A stretch of 64,000 nucleotides of DNA from an uncultured Paracoccaceae bacterium (GTDB taxonomy: Bacteria > Pseudomonadota > Alphaproteobacteria > Rhodobacterales > Rhodobacteraceae). The stretch covers positions 545,791-609,790 of the forward strand of contig CANLVP010000003.1 of assembly GCA_947494675.1 (NCBI GenBank), in the 5' to 3' direction. A model generated the notes under the pieces. It worked only from the letters and a program-made list of their open reading frames with translations. It did no database searches and was not told the origin of the DNA. Shown here one piece after another: positions 37,773 to 46,393 of this stretch; position 1 is the stretch's first letter, and every line of letters begins with the position of its first letter. The translations under genes were made by a program, and so were the position numbers.

Positions 37773-39796
37773 GTCAACGGCCATGGCAGATCGACGTAAG
37801 ACTGTAGCAGCCCCGGCGGGAAGTCCCGATTCAGCGTCCAAGCCATAGCACAGATGAACGCGATCCCCGCGGCTGTATAGGCCGCTGCATAGCCCCAGCT
37901 TTTGCCCGCCCGGATACGGATGAACAGCAGGAGGAACCCGGCCAGCGCAAGAATGAAGCCCACGACGGCTGATGCGATCAAGAGGCTGGCAAACCACGCC
38001 AGCGTCGCCCAAAGGCCGTGAACATTGTCTTCAGCCTCTTCGGCCTCGCGATCTGCAAAGATCGGCGCGGTTTCATCCGACCGGATCATCTGCACAATCA
38101 GCAAGGCACAACCAACCAACGCGACAGTTGCCACAAAGACTGGGAACACCCGGTCCATGCGCGCAAAGTCAGGGATCACGGCAGAGTTCCAATAGGCCAG
38201 CGCGATATAGGCTGTGATCGCCAGCAAGAACACCAACGGCGCGCGCTTGTTGCCCGCCGCGACCGATCCCTCAGCCTGAATGTTTTTGGCCTGGCGCAAT
38301 CCGATCACCACGGACAACAGCGTGATGATGATCAACACGATGACGATAGGGCTGAAGATATATTCGATCCCCTCGTCAAAACCGCGCCGGAAACGAGAGG
38401 CTGCGATCTGATAGGCTTGGTTGGTATAGCGTTCCGCCGGAGCCGAGAGCACAAAGCCGATCAGAAACGCAGGCCGCGACCAATCAAAGCGGCGCATCAT
38501 GATGCCGAGCAAGCCAATGCCGAACAGCGCCACAAGGTCCCAGATTTCCTGCCGCGACTGGAATGCCGCAAAGGCGATGATCATGAACAGGAACGGCGCC
38601 AGCAGAGCAAAGCGGATTTCGGTCAGCTTCGCGATCCCTCCAGAAGCCCCAATGCAGATCAGCGTGCCGACAACATTGGCCAGCGCCAGCAACCAGACAA
38701 TCGCATAAGTGAAATCAAGATTGTTCTTGAGCATCGATGGCCCGACCTCAATCGATCCAGTCCCCAGCAAAGCGACGGCGGAGATAAAGATCGCCATCGA
38801 TCCTGATCCGGGGATGCCGAACAGTAGCGTGGGCACGAGTCCCCCGCCCTCTTTGGCGTTGTTCGAACTCTCTGGCCCGATCACGCCACGCACATCGCCT
38901 GATCCAAACTGCGATTTGTCCTTGGCCGTTTGCACTGTATGTCCATAAGCAATCCAGTCCACGACCGATCCGCCAAGCCCCGGGATCACCCCAACTACGA
39001 CGCCAATCAGAGAACAGCGCATGGACAGCCATTTGTTGGCCCACCAATCCTTGACGCCAGCCGCCCAGCCTCCGCCCAATGGCGCGCGATCTGAAATGGC
39101 TTTGTCACGGCGCAGCAGCGCGATGATTTCAGGGATGGCAAAGATACCAAGCCCGACGATGACCAGTTTCAGCCCGTCAACGAGGTAGGGCATGTCGTAA
39201 GTCGACATCCGCAAAGCGCCCGAACTGGCCCCTTCGCCGATAGTGCCCACAAGGATACCAAGGCATGCAGCGACCAAGCCTTTGAGTGCCACGCGCCCGG
39301 CAAGAATGCCGACCATCGACAGGCCGAAGATGGTAATCATCAGCAGTTCAGGGGTTTGAAACAGTAGTACAATAGGACGGGCAGCAAGAATGAAAACGGT
39401 CAAAAAGGCCGCACCGACAAGGCCACCAAACAGGGACGAGGCAAAGGCGGCAGACAATGCCCGCGCAGCTTGCCCTTTTTTGGCCATCGGAAACCCATCA
39501 AGAACGGTGGCTTGCGACGCCGATGAACCGGGTATCCCCATCAGCACGGATGCAAAGGTGTCAGAGGTCGGCACCACCGCCACCATTCCGATCATGAGTG
39601 CAAGGCCCGTGACAGGCTCCATCCCGAACATGAACGGCAACAAAAGGGACAGGCCCGCGATCCCGCCGAGCCCCGGAAAGACCCCGATGCACAGGCCCAT
39701 AACGACGCCCAAGATCAGAAAGCCAATCACATGTGGCTGCAGGATCATCGCAAATGCGTCATTCAACGCAGGCAATGCGGTTGCAAAGACCTCCAT
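37769..39796 (-). CDS. Fused TctA-TctB tripartite tricarboxylate transporter membrane protein
   Basis: 675 residues. Residues about 1-500 are the large TctA subunit with the glycine-rich GVFPGLGGIAGLSLLLPF, GIPGSSASQATVLDGFPMAKKG and, in the second repeat, GVIPGLGGSVVDWIAYG. Residues about 515-675 have the four-helix hydrophobicity of TctB. Most systems encode TctA (about 500) and TctB (about 150) separately, so this is a natural fusion in the order A-B. It imports a di/tricarboxylate delivered by the 39871-40962 binding protein, driven by an ion gradient. Confidence 0.88.
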   Translation of the reverse strand: MEVFATALPALNDAFAMILQPHVIGFLILGVVMGLCIGVFPGLGGIAGLSLLLPFMFGMEPVTGLALMIGMVAVVPTSDTFASVLMGIPGSSASQATVLDGFPMAKKGQAARALSAAFASSLFGGLVGAAFLTVFILAARPIVLLFQTPELLMITIFGLSMVGILAGRVALKGLVAACLGILVGTIGEGASSGALRMSTYDMPYLVDGLKLVIVGLGIFAIPEIIALLRRDKAISDRAPLGGGWAAGVKDWWANKWLSMRCSLIGVVVGVIPGLGGSVVDWIAYGHTVQTAKDKSQFGSGDVRGVIGPESSNNAKEGGGLVPTLLFGIPGSGSMAIFISAVALLGTGSIEVGPSMLKNNLDFTYAIVWLLALANVVGTLICIGASGGIAKLTEIRFALLAPFLFMIIAFAAFQSRQEIWDLVALFGIGLLGIMMRRFDWSRPAFLIGFVLSAPAERYTNQAYQIAASRFRRGFDEGIEYIFSPIVIVLIIITLLSVVIGLRQAKNIQAEGSVAAGNKRAPLVFLLAITAYIALAYWNSAVIPDFARMDRVFPVFVATVALVGCALLIVQMIRSDETAPIFADREAEEAEDNVHGLWATLAWFASLLIASAVVGFILALAGFLLLFIRIRAGKSWGYAAAYTAAGIAFICAMAWTLNRDFPPGLLQSYVDLPWPLT

Positions 39797-39833
39797 AGCG
39801 GGCCCCTCTTGTTAGAATTTGGAGAATGGAAAA

Positions 39834-39860
39834 CCCCACCCATGGCGTGCATGGGTGGGG
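39834..39860. promoter_or_regulatory. Strong hairpin between binding-protein and transporter genes
   Basis: Perfect 11-base inverted repeat CCCCACCCATG/CATGGGTGGGG with loop GCGTG. It lies after the binding-protein gene and before the TctAB gene on the - strand. There is no long T-run, so an mRNA-stabilising or attenuating role, keeping the periplasmic protein in excess, is more likely than full termination. Confidence 0.7.
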
Positions 39861-39870
39861 TGCGTTGTGG

Positions 39871-40962
39871 TTACTGCAGAACGACGCCGTAGCGCTCGCT
39901 TAGCCAGTTGATCACAAAGTCTTTGGCTTCCTGCGGCACGTCCGTGGCGCTCGCCATCGCGGTTTTCGCCGCATCACCGGTCAGCTGCGGATAGACACCA
40001 AGACGGGCCTCGCTGATTTCAGCAAAATCGGCGCGTTCCTGAATGGCGGCAAAGGCCTCAGTGAACGTGGCAATCGCGTTGTCGGGCGCGCCTGCGGGCA
40101 GGAACACCATTTTCTGTGCTGGGAAACCAGCGACGAAGAATGCTTTCCAGGCATCCCACTGCTCGCCGGATGTTTCACAGCCCGCTGTCGCTTCGCAGAT
40201 TTCCTTGAACGTTGGCATATCCGGGAAAGTCGGGTCGCGCACGATGTTGCCATCTGCGTCCAGTGCGCCAAAGGAGAACCACGGCACGGCTGTGCCTGCT
40301 TCAACCAGCGGTGTCACGCCGGACAGGAATGAAGACGAGGTCTGATAGTCGATATTGGCTTCGCCACGTTCGAACATCAGACGACCATCACCGCGGCCTT
40401 CGATGCCGAACACAGGCTCAACCGCCAGCCCCAACATTTCCCATGCCAGCAACGGCACAAGATCAAGACGGGTCGCACCCTGTGAGCCGTAGATGAAGTC
40501 TTCGCCAGCCAGTGGTGTCGCATCGCCACCATCGCCCAACTGCCCTGCCAAATCAGCTGGCAGATAAGCCACACCGCCCGTGCCAGAGGCCAGAACCACG
40601 TTCCAGTCGCTATATTCATAGCGCACGCGCGGATCGCTCAGCAAATATGGGAATTGTGTCGACCCAGAAGACCCAAAGATCGTTGTGCCATCCTCATAGG
40701 ACATTTCCTGAAACGCATTCGCGCCTTTGGTTGAGCCTGCGCCGGGGTTGAAAGTGACGACAACGGTCGGGTTGCCGGGCAGCGCCTCGGACAGCAACGG
40801 CGCGTAGAAGTTCGCCCACTTGGCCGAACCACCTGTTTCAGAGAATGGGATGATCCACTCGACAGTTTTGCCGGACAGATCGATTTGGTGCCCGTCAGCA
40901 GCGGCGTGTGTGGCCACCAAGGCAGTCGTCAGCGCAAGCGCGCCCAGAGTTTTCTTAAGCAT
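39871..40962 (-). CDS. Tripartite tricarboxylate transporter substrate-binding protein (TctC-like)
   Basis: 363 residues. ATG at 40962 follows GGGAGGAAAACAA. A signal peptide ends near THAAADG (residue 23). The mature start VEWIIPFSETGGSAKWANFYAPLL is a variant of the family IVPFPPGGSTD... opening, with NPGAGSTKGANAF following. It captures the carboxylate in the periplasm. The protein is longer than typical TctC (about 300) and divergent in the first loop, so a substrate other than citrate is likely. Divergent from the TctD/TctE genes. Confidence 0.83.
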   Translation of the reverse strand: MLKKTLGALALTTALVATHAAADGHQIDLSGKTVEWIIPFSETGGSAKWANFYAPLLSEALPGNPTVVVTFNPGAGSTKGANAFQEMSYEDGTTIFGSSGSTQFPYLLSDPRVRYEYSDWNVVLASGTGGVAYLPADLAGQLGDGGDATPLAGEDFIYGSQGATRLDLVPLLAWEMLGLAVEPVFGIEGRGDGRLMFERGEANIDYQTSSSFLSGVTPLVEAGTAVPWFSFGALDADGNIVRDPTFPDMPTFKEICEATAGCETSGEQWDAWKAFFVAGFPAQKMVFLPAGAPDNAIATFTEAFAAIQERADFAEISEARLGVYPQLTGDAAKTAMASATDVPQEAKDFVINWLSERYGVVLQ

Positions 40963-41097
40963 TTGTTTTCCTCCCAGAAGGACCTGCGCGGCCCTAAAAT
41001 TAGAATCAGAAAGCCCCCTCAAGGCTTCTTGATGCGCCGACTGTGCAGTGCCATCCTTGCGTGAACCTTGCATCGGGCAAATTTGGGAGGAGGCGCT

Positions 41098-41766
41098 GTG
41101 CGTATCGTTGTCGTGGAAGACAATATCTCGGTCGCAAAAGGCATCTGCTATCACCTGCAGGACCTTGGACACGCGGTCGATGTCTTGCACGACGGTGCCG
41201 AAGCGGATGCATTTCTGCGCCATGACGATGCTGACCTTGTAGTGCTGGATATTAGCCTACCGGCGATGGATGGCCTGACCATTCTGCGCGCCATGCGCAC
41301 GCGCGAAGACAATCGGCCTGTGCTTTTGCTGACCGCCCGGGCCGAGACAGAGGATAAGATCACCGGGCTGGATGCCGGTGCTGACGACTACCTCAGTAAA
41401 CCATTTGAGATGGCCGAGTTCGGCGCGCGCATCCGCGCCTTGTCACGCCGTGTCAGCGAGCGGCCCCAAAGTGTAATGACCATTGGCACGCTGCGCTTTG
41501 ATCGCTCCGCCCGGATGGTTGAAGGCCCCGACGGTCCGCTGGATATCCCCCGCCGAGAGGTCGCCCTGTTTGAAAGTCTGTTGATGGCCGAAGGGCGCAT
41601 CGTGTCCAAACAGGCCCTGCTCGACAGCCTTTATGGAACAGGTGCAGATGTCGATGAACCTGTGGTCGAAGTCTACGTGTCGCGGCTGCGCAAACGGCTT
41701 CATCCCTACGCGGTCCAGATTATCGTCAAGCGCGGCTTGGGCTACCTGATGCAAGCGGCCCCATGA
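41098..41766 (+). CDS. OmpR-type response regulator (TctD-like)
   Basis: 222 residues; GTG start with GGGAGGAGG upstream. The receiver domain has EDN near residue 8, phospho-Asp D51 in LVVLDISLPAMDG and Lys in YLSKPFEMAE. The C-terminal winged helix shows RREVALFESLLMAEGRIVSKQALL and VVEVYVSRLRKRL. It overlaps the sensor kinase by ATGA. TctD/TctE pairs activate tricarboxylate uptake, and this pair is divergent from the binding-protein gene, exactly where a regulator of it is expected. Confidence 0.9.
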   Translation: MRIVVVEDNISVAKGICYHLQDLGHAVDVLHDGAEADAFLRHDDADLVVLDISLPAMDGLTILRAMRTREDNRPVLLLTARAETEDKITGLDAGADDYLSKPFEMAEFGARIRALSRRVSERPQSVMTIGTLRFDRSARMVEGPDGPLDIPRREVALFESLLMAEGRIVSKQALLDSLYGTGADVDEPVVEVYVSRLRKRLHPYAVQIIVKRGLGYLMQAAP

Positions 41767-43133
41767 ACAACAGTCTGTCCCTGCGCGGGCGTCTGACGCT
41801 TGTGATCCTTGTGCCACTGATCCTGATCGCCGCGATTGTCGGGTCCTGGGCCTACTTTGATGCCCAGGAAACTGCGGCTGAACGCTTTGATCTCTCGCTT
41901 CTTTCGACAGCCCTCGCGATTTCGCGTGACACCGCTGTGTCCGGCGGCGACCTACCAAGCGAGGAAACCCGCGACCTGCTGCGCGATACCTCTGGCGGCG
42001 CAGTGTTCTATCACGTCTACGCGCCGGATGGTGTCTTTGTGACGGGCTATGCCACGCCCCCTGTCCCGCCCGGTCCTGTGCCCGCCGATGCGACCCAGAC
42101 CTACTATGATGCCGTCTACAAAGGCGCGCCGGTTCGCGCGCTGCGGTTTTCGCAAAGCACCTCGATCGATGGTTTAACGGGCCTGTTTACCTTTACGGTC
42201 TGGCAAGACACGGCAGTGCGTGACGGCTTTGTCCGCACGCGGACCGGGCCATTGTTTTTGATCATCGCATCCATGATAGGTGCGCTAGTTATTATTGTCT
42301 GGTTCGGCGTGGGTCGAGGGCTCGCACCATTGATCGACCTTGAGGACGCGATTGCGCGACGCTCCTCCAGCGACCTGTCACCGATCAAACGGCGTATTCC
42401 AGAAGAGGTAACGGGCATTGTCGCGCGCTTCAACGATCTGGTGGGCGAACTGTCCCGCACGCTAGAGGCAAAGAACGCCTTTATATCGGACGCGGCGCAC
42501 CAGTTGCGGAATCCGATTGCGGGGGTCCTAAGCCTTGCCGAATCTGTTTCAAATGCGAAATCGCTCGATGTCTCAAATGCCCGCGCGACTGACCTGCAAG
42601 AGGCCGCGCGCGAAGCCGGGCAACTCGCCAATAATCTGCTCACTCTGGACCGCGCGCAGGCGGGTCCGGCGGTCGCAAACATGACGCGATTTGATCCGCG
42701 CGTAATCCTGTTGGAAATCTCCCGCAAATGCACACCGCGTGCAGCAGGTGCGGGGATCACGCTCAATTCCAACCTGATTGAAGCGCCGGTCACACTGCAT
42801 GGCGATCCGGTGATGTTCGAGCAGGCCGTCCTAAATCTCATCAACAACGCCCTCGCGCATGGCGGACCAAAGTTGACCCGGATTGATCTGAACACCGATC
42901 TTGAGGAACCCAATTTCACGGTGACCGTTATTGATGACGGCAAAGGGATCGCAGAAAAGGACTATGGCCGGGCACTAGGTCGCTTTAGTCAAGTCGGCCC
43001 GAGTGCAGGGTCCGGGTTGGGCCTGCCCATCGCGGTTGCTGTGGTCGAATCCTTGGGCGGCAATATTCAACTCGCACAAACGGACGGACGTTTTCTGGTG
43101 ACGCTCAGCTTCCCGGTGTCTCCGCGAACTTAG
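41763..43133 (+). CDS. Sensor histidine kinase (TctE-like)
   Basis: 456 residues. First membrane segment about 11-31, periplasmic domain of the 2CSK_N type (about 32-158), second membrane segment about 160-180, HAMP-like linker, HisKA with ISDAAHQLRNPIAG (His near 245), and HATPase with NLINNALAHGG and GSGLGLPIA. It probably senses external tricarboxylate and phosphorylates the 41098-41766 regulator. Confidence 0.89.
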   Translation: MNNSLSLRGRLTLVILVPLILIAAIVGSWAYFDAQETAAERFDLSLLSTALAISRDTAVSGGDLPSEETRDLLRDTSGGAVFYHVYAPDGVFVTGYATPPVPPGPVPADATQTYYDAVYKGAPVRALRFSQSTSIDGLTGLFTFTVWQDTAVRDGFVRTRTGPLFLIIASMIGALVIIVWFGVGRGLAPLIDLEDAIARRSSSDLSPIKRRIPEEVTGIVARFNDLVGELSRTLEAKNAFISDAAHQLRNPIAGVLSLAESVSNAKSLDVSNARATDLQEAAREAGQLANNLLTLDRAQAGPAVANMTRFDPRVILLEISRKCTPRAAGAGITLNSNLIEAPVTLHGDPVMFEQAVLNLINNALAHGGPKLTRIDLNTDLEEPNFTVTVIDDGKGIAEKDYGRALGRFSQVGPSAGSGLGLPIAVAVVESLGGNIQLAQTDGRFLVTLSFPVSPRT

Positions 43134-43134
43134 T

Positions 43135-43175
43135 AGGATCGGCCTCCGACTTCGGGGCCTTCGGCACCCGATCCT
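43135..43175 (+). terminator. Possible terminator hairpin after the sensor kinase gene
   Basis: AGGATCGG at 43135-43142 and CCGATCCT at 43168-43175 form an 8-base inverted repeat that starts two bases after the kinase stop codon; the G+C-rich loop can fold further. There is no T-run behind it, so the call is tentative. Confidence 0.4.
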
Positions 43176-43584
43176 CCATCACGCCCATGTGCCAAGGCGA
43201 CGCAAGTCCATGAAAAACCGGCAACCTTCGCGCAGTTCAACTTTTGCTAGGTCACACGAAGATGGAAAGCACAGTCAATATCTTGGCGTCGAGCTCGAGG
43301 ATGCATTGGTAATCGCCAAATCCATCGAAATCTGGATATATCGGGTTGCCTTCGTGGGCGGCCCATTGCGGACCTTCGCCCTTCTTTCGAGATGCTGCGG
43401 TTGCGCCCGCATAGCTGACGTTCGCGGCGTTCGCTTAAATATCTTAACCGCCATTGATCTACACTTCTGTTCGCCAGCCCCAACAGAAGCCTTCTTGGCC
43501 TTCGTCCAATGGAAATATTTATTCTGCGGCCGCCATCCAAATTTCCTCAAATTGTCACTTGCAACTAACGCCGCGTGAGGCCGT
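43176..43584. other. Intergenic region with degenerate repeat-like sequence
   Basis: About 410 bases without a credible gene. Near 43358-43385 it contains GGCGGCCCATTGCGGACCTTCG, closely resembling the intergenic sequence at 32.1-32.2 kb. I see nothing else recognisable. Confidence 0.45.
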
Positions 43585-44400
43585 ATGGTTGTTCCTATGA
43601 GTACAAAACACACAGCGAATGAAGATCGGGCGATTGGCGAAATAGCTGCGGCAGCGGGTCTGACGATCCGCACTTTGCACTACTACGAAGAGATAGGCCT
43701 GCTGCGCGCCTCGAAACGAACGGAGGCGGGTCACCGCATCTATACGAATGCCGATGTGACGCGGCTCTATCGCATCAAAATGCTGCGCAGCTTGGGGCTT
43801 CCGCTTTCCGAGGTTGGCCAAGCTTTGGACAACCCGGCATGGGACTTGAAGAGCACAATGGCATCGCAACTGGCTGAGCTTGAGCAGCGGATCGCGGTTG
43901 AAAGCCGGTTAAGCGGCCGGCTCAAACGATTGCTGGCATCCGCGGACGTGACGTCGACCGACAGCAGCACCGATATGCTTACGCTTTTAGAGGAGATGGC
44001 AATGATTGAACAAACAGTCGAGAACCGGATCGCGATCATCGTGTATGACAATCTGGAGAAGGCGTTTCACTTCCTTCAAGACGCATTTGCGTTGGGCCCC
44101 GGAGAGTTGAGCCGCGACACGGACGGAACAGTGGTCCACGCCGAGATTGAGGCAGGTGACGGTGTCATCTGGCTTCATCAAGAAACACCCGAATTCGGCC
44201 TGTCATCGCCAAAGACGCTTGGCGGCACCAGTTCAACCACCGCAATCATGGTCGCAGACGTGGATGCTCATTTTCAGCACGCGCGTGATTTCGGGGCAGC
44301 CATTGTCTACGAACCCATCGACCAACCCTACGGCTACCGCGAATACAGCGCGCGCGATCCAGAAGGTCACCTTTGGTCGTTTATGAAACGCCTGAAATGA
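43585..44400 (+). CDS. MerR regulator fused to a VOC (glyoxalase-like) domain
   Basis: 271 residues. The N-terminal MerR winged helix-turn-helix (about 15-85) shows IGEIAAAAGLTIRTLHYYEEIGLL and AGHRIYTNADVTRLYRI. A helical linker follows (about 85-140), then a VOC domain (about 148-271) with LEKAFHFLQDAFALGPGE, VDAHFQHARDFGAAIVYEP and SARDPEGHLWSF. Effector domains of MerR proteins are usually short or GyrI-like; a VOC domain suggests binding of a small hydrophobic or thiol-reactive compound. GAGG precedes the ATG at 43585; an ATG four codons on is possible. Confidence 0.87.
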   Translation: MVVPMSTKHTANEDRAIGEIAAAAGLTIRTLHYYEEIGLLRASKRTEAGHRIYTNADVTRLYRIKMLRSLGLPLSEVGQALDNPAWDLKSTMASQLAELEQRIAVESRLSGRLKRLLASADVTSTDSSTDMLTLLEEMAMIEQTVENRIAIIVYDNLEKAFHFLQDAFALGPGELSRDTDGTVVHAEIEAGDGVIWLHQETPEFGLSSPKTLGGTSSTTAIMVADVDAHFQHARDFGAAIVYEPIDQPYGYREYSARDPEGHLWSFMKRLK

Positions 44401-44499
44401 TCAGGTCATTCCGTCTGTCCAATTTTGGCGCACTCAATAACCAACCTTTGCTGAGCATTCTTGGCTTTTTGGATTGCGCAGGGTCAGGTGCGACGACTT

Positions 44500-45087
44500 C
44501 TATGCGCCCACAATCAGCCGCCGTGCCGCGCGGTTCAGATGCTCCAGAAATTGCGCATGGGTCCAACCGCATTCTTGGGTCCACTGCTCCCAATTTCGAA
44601 CGGACGTCAAAGTCCAAAGGAGGTCGGCAGCCGTGTTTTCGTCCAGGTCTTCTGATAACGCGCCATGTTCGGCAAGCGATTGCACCGTCACTTCGCACAG
44701 ACCCCGCACCGCACCCATCCTGTCATCCCAAGCCGCGCGTGCCTCTTCATCCGTGTCCTTCATGGCCATGAGCGCTTTGCCGACCCCATACACCTTCGGG
44801 ATGTAGTTGCCCCAGGTATTGACGAACCCGGTAAGGCGTTCGGTTCCTGCCTGACCCATAACGTGTGCATCAAATTCAGTCCCGATTGCGTGGACTTCAT
44901 CAAGATATCGGGCCGTCGCGACCAGCAACTCAGCACGGTTCGGAAAGTGCAGATAGAGCGCCTGGCGACTGACCCCAGCCCGTTTGGCAATGTCGGCCAT
45001 CCGGACCTCTGGGGACCGCTCAGCTTCCAAGAGGCTTTGGCAAGATTTCAAAATGCGATCGCGGGTTGAGAGATTTTTACTTGACAT
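44500..45087 (-). CDS. TetR family transcriptional repressor
   Basis: 195 residues. The N-terminal helix-turn-helix is RMADIAKRAGVSRQALYLHFPNRAELL; the C-terminal ligand domain has no recognised subfamily. It is divergent from an oxidoreductase gene. Its start codon lies inside one copy of a 19-base palindrome-like element and a perfect copy lies 34 bases upstream, so it most likely represses itself and the 45160 gene set. Confidence 0.88.
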   Translation of the reverse strand: MSSKNLSTRDRILKSCQSLLEAERSPEVRMADIAKRAGVSRQALYLHFPNRAELLVATARYLDEVHAIGTEFDAHVMGQAGTERLTGFVNTWGNYIPKVYGVGKALMAMKDTDEEARAAWDDRMGAVRGLCEVTVQSLAEHGALSEDLDENTAADLLWTLTSVRNWEQWTQECGWTHAQFLEHLNRAARRLIVGA

Positions 45088-45097
45088 GATGTAAAGT
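45079..45097. promoter_or_regulatory. TetR operator-like element, imperfect copy
   Basis: ACTTGACATGATGTAAAGT matches the perfect palindrome at 45121-45139 at 16 of 19 positions. It overlaps the start codon of the TetR gene (45085-45087), a position suited to autorepression. Confidence 0.65.
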
Positions 45098-45120
45098 AAC
45101 TCGTTAGGGATAGATCGTCA

Positions 45121-45139
45121 ACTTGACACAGTGTCAAGT
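45121..45139. promoter_or_regulatory. TetR operator-like element, perfect palindrome
   Basis: ACTTGACAC-A-GTGTCAAGT, a perfect 9+1+9 inverted repeat, centred 30 bases upstream of the oxidoreductase start. TTGACA inside it may also be the promoter -35 element, so binding would block RNA polymerase. Confidence 0.75.
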
Positions 45140-45159
45140 AAATCGAGAAAGGAAAGACC

Positions 45160-45786
45160 ATGAAAGTCATCATCATCGGCGCAACAGGAACGATCGGAAG
45201 CCTCGCAGTTCAACAGATGCTTGCTGAAGGTCACGACGTCACCGCGTTCTCGCGCAACCCGTCCAAACTGGACGCAAATGACCCCTGCCTCACCCTTCTG
45301 GCAGGCGACGTTTTGAACCAGGAGCAGGTAGATGCTGCAGTCGCTGGACATGATGCTGTCGTCATAACCCTCGGTAACAAGTCCCTGACATCGCCGATCC
45401 GGTCCAAAGGCACGCTGAGTGTTATCCGCGCAATGCAAAAGGCCGGTGTATCACGCCTGATTTGCCAATCGACGCTGGGCGCCCGCGAAAGCTGGTCAAA
45501 CCTCAATTTCTTTTGGAAGCGGATTATGTTTGGTGGTTTGCTACGGGTCGTTTTCCGTGACCATGAACTTCAGGAACAGCTTGTCGAAGCCAGCGGCTTG
45601 AACTGGACGATCGTGCGTCCGGGGGCCTTCACAGATGGCCCTGCAACAGGCGCGTTCCGCGAAGCATTTTCGCCATCCTTGCGCGGATTAAAGCTCAAGA
45701 TTTCGCGCAGCGACATCGCCAATTTCCTGACCCGTCAATTGACCGACCTCAGCTACACCCATCGTGCTGTCGCGATCTCGAACTGA
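45160..45786 (+). CDS. NAD(P)-binding atypical SDR / NmrA-like oxidoreductase
   Basis: 208 residues. The Rossmann loop is IIIGATGTIGSLAVQQML, followed by AFSRNPSKL and VTLGNKS-like strands; WTIVRPGAFTDGP matches atypical SDRs. The catalytic Tyr-x3-Lys of classical SDRs is not evident, as in this subgroup. It is the first gene of a TetR-controlled set (gaps of 29 and 80 bases to the next two genes) and probably reduces or senses a reactive small molecule. Confidence 0.85.
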   Translation: MKVIIIGATGTIGSLAVQQMLAEGHDVTAFSRNPSKLDANDPCLTLLAGDVLNQEQVDAAVAGHDAVVITLGNKSLTSPIRSKGTLSVIRAMQKAGVSRLICQSTLGARESWSNLNFFWKRIMFGGLLRVVFRDHELQEQLVEASGLNWTIVRPGAFTDGPATGAFREAFSPSLRGLKLKISRSDIANFLTRQLTDLSYTHRAVAISN

Positions 45787-45815
45787 ACACCACGCAGTTA
45801 CGAAAGGATAGCACT

Positions 45816-46313
45816 ATGTCACCAGAAATCATCATCTGGAGCCTGATCGCCGCATCCACGGCAAGCTGTTTGGTCGCAGGCGTGTTTCTGTCTTTTTCGG
45901 ATTTCACCATGCGATCGTTGAAACTTGCGACGCCTGAGGCAGCATCGCAGACCATGCAGATCCTAAATCGCGAGGTCTTCCGCTCAGCCTTCATCGTGCT
46001 TCTTGTTGGCATGGCTCCGGTTGCTGCCATTATCGGCGGGCTGGCGGTGGCCTGGCCCCCTCAGACGGGTCTAGAGGAGATAATCCTTGGAAGCCTGTCC
46101 TACGTTTTGGGCGTTTTCTGTGTGACCATGTTCGGCAATGTCCCAAAGAACAAAAAACTCGCCGCGATGGCCGACGGGAGTCCCGAAGCGCAGGCGTACT
46201 GGCCGACTTACCACAAGGGCTGGATGTTTTGGAACCACGTCCGCATGATTTTCTCTTTGGCCACCGCGCTTTGCTATGTGGACGCCGCCGTGTTGATCGC
46301 AATCGCACTCTGA
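45816..46313 (+). CDS. DUF1772 (anthrone oxygenase-like) membrane protein
   Basis: 165 residues with four hydrophobic segments (about 8-28, 55-78, 88-108, 140-162). The segment MFGNVPKNKKLA between helices 3 and 4, and WNHVRMIFSLATALCY near the end, match DUF1772. The family is related to fungal anthrone oxygenases, but bacterial roles are unknown. It is co-directional with the SDR-like gene under the TetR operators. Confidence 0.82.
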   Translation: MSPEIIIWSLIAASTASCLVAGVFLSFSDFTMRSLKLATPEAASQTMQILNREVFRSAFIVLLVGMAPVAAIIGGLAVAWPPQTGLEEIILGSLSYVLGVFCVTMFGNVPKNKKLAAMADGSPEAQAYWPTYHKGWMFWNHVRMIFSLATALCYVDAAVLIAIAL

Positions 46314-46393
46314 CCCAGATCCGAAACCGCAAGAAACGGGCTGATGTGCAAGCCACACGCGGACTAGGAATTGATCGGAAAGAGGAGGCACCA

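Noticed and set aside
36684-38012. A longer PrpF protein starting at 38012
   Set aside because: The extra 80 residues lie inside the TctA-TctB gene in another frame; the family N-terminus begins at 37772.
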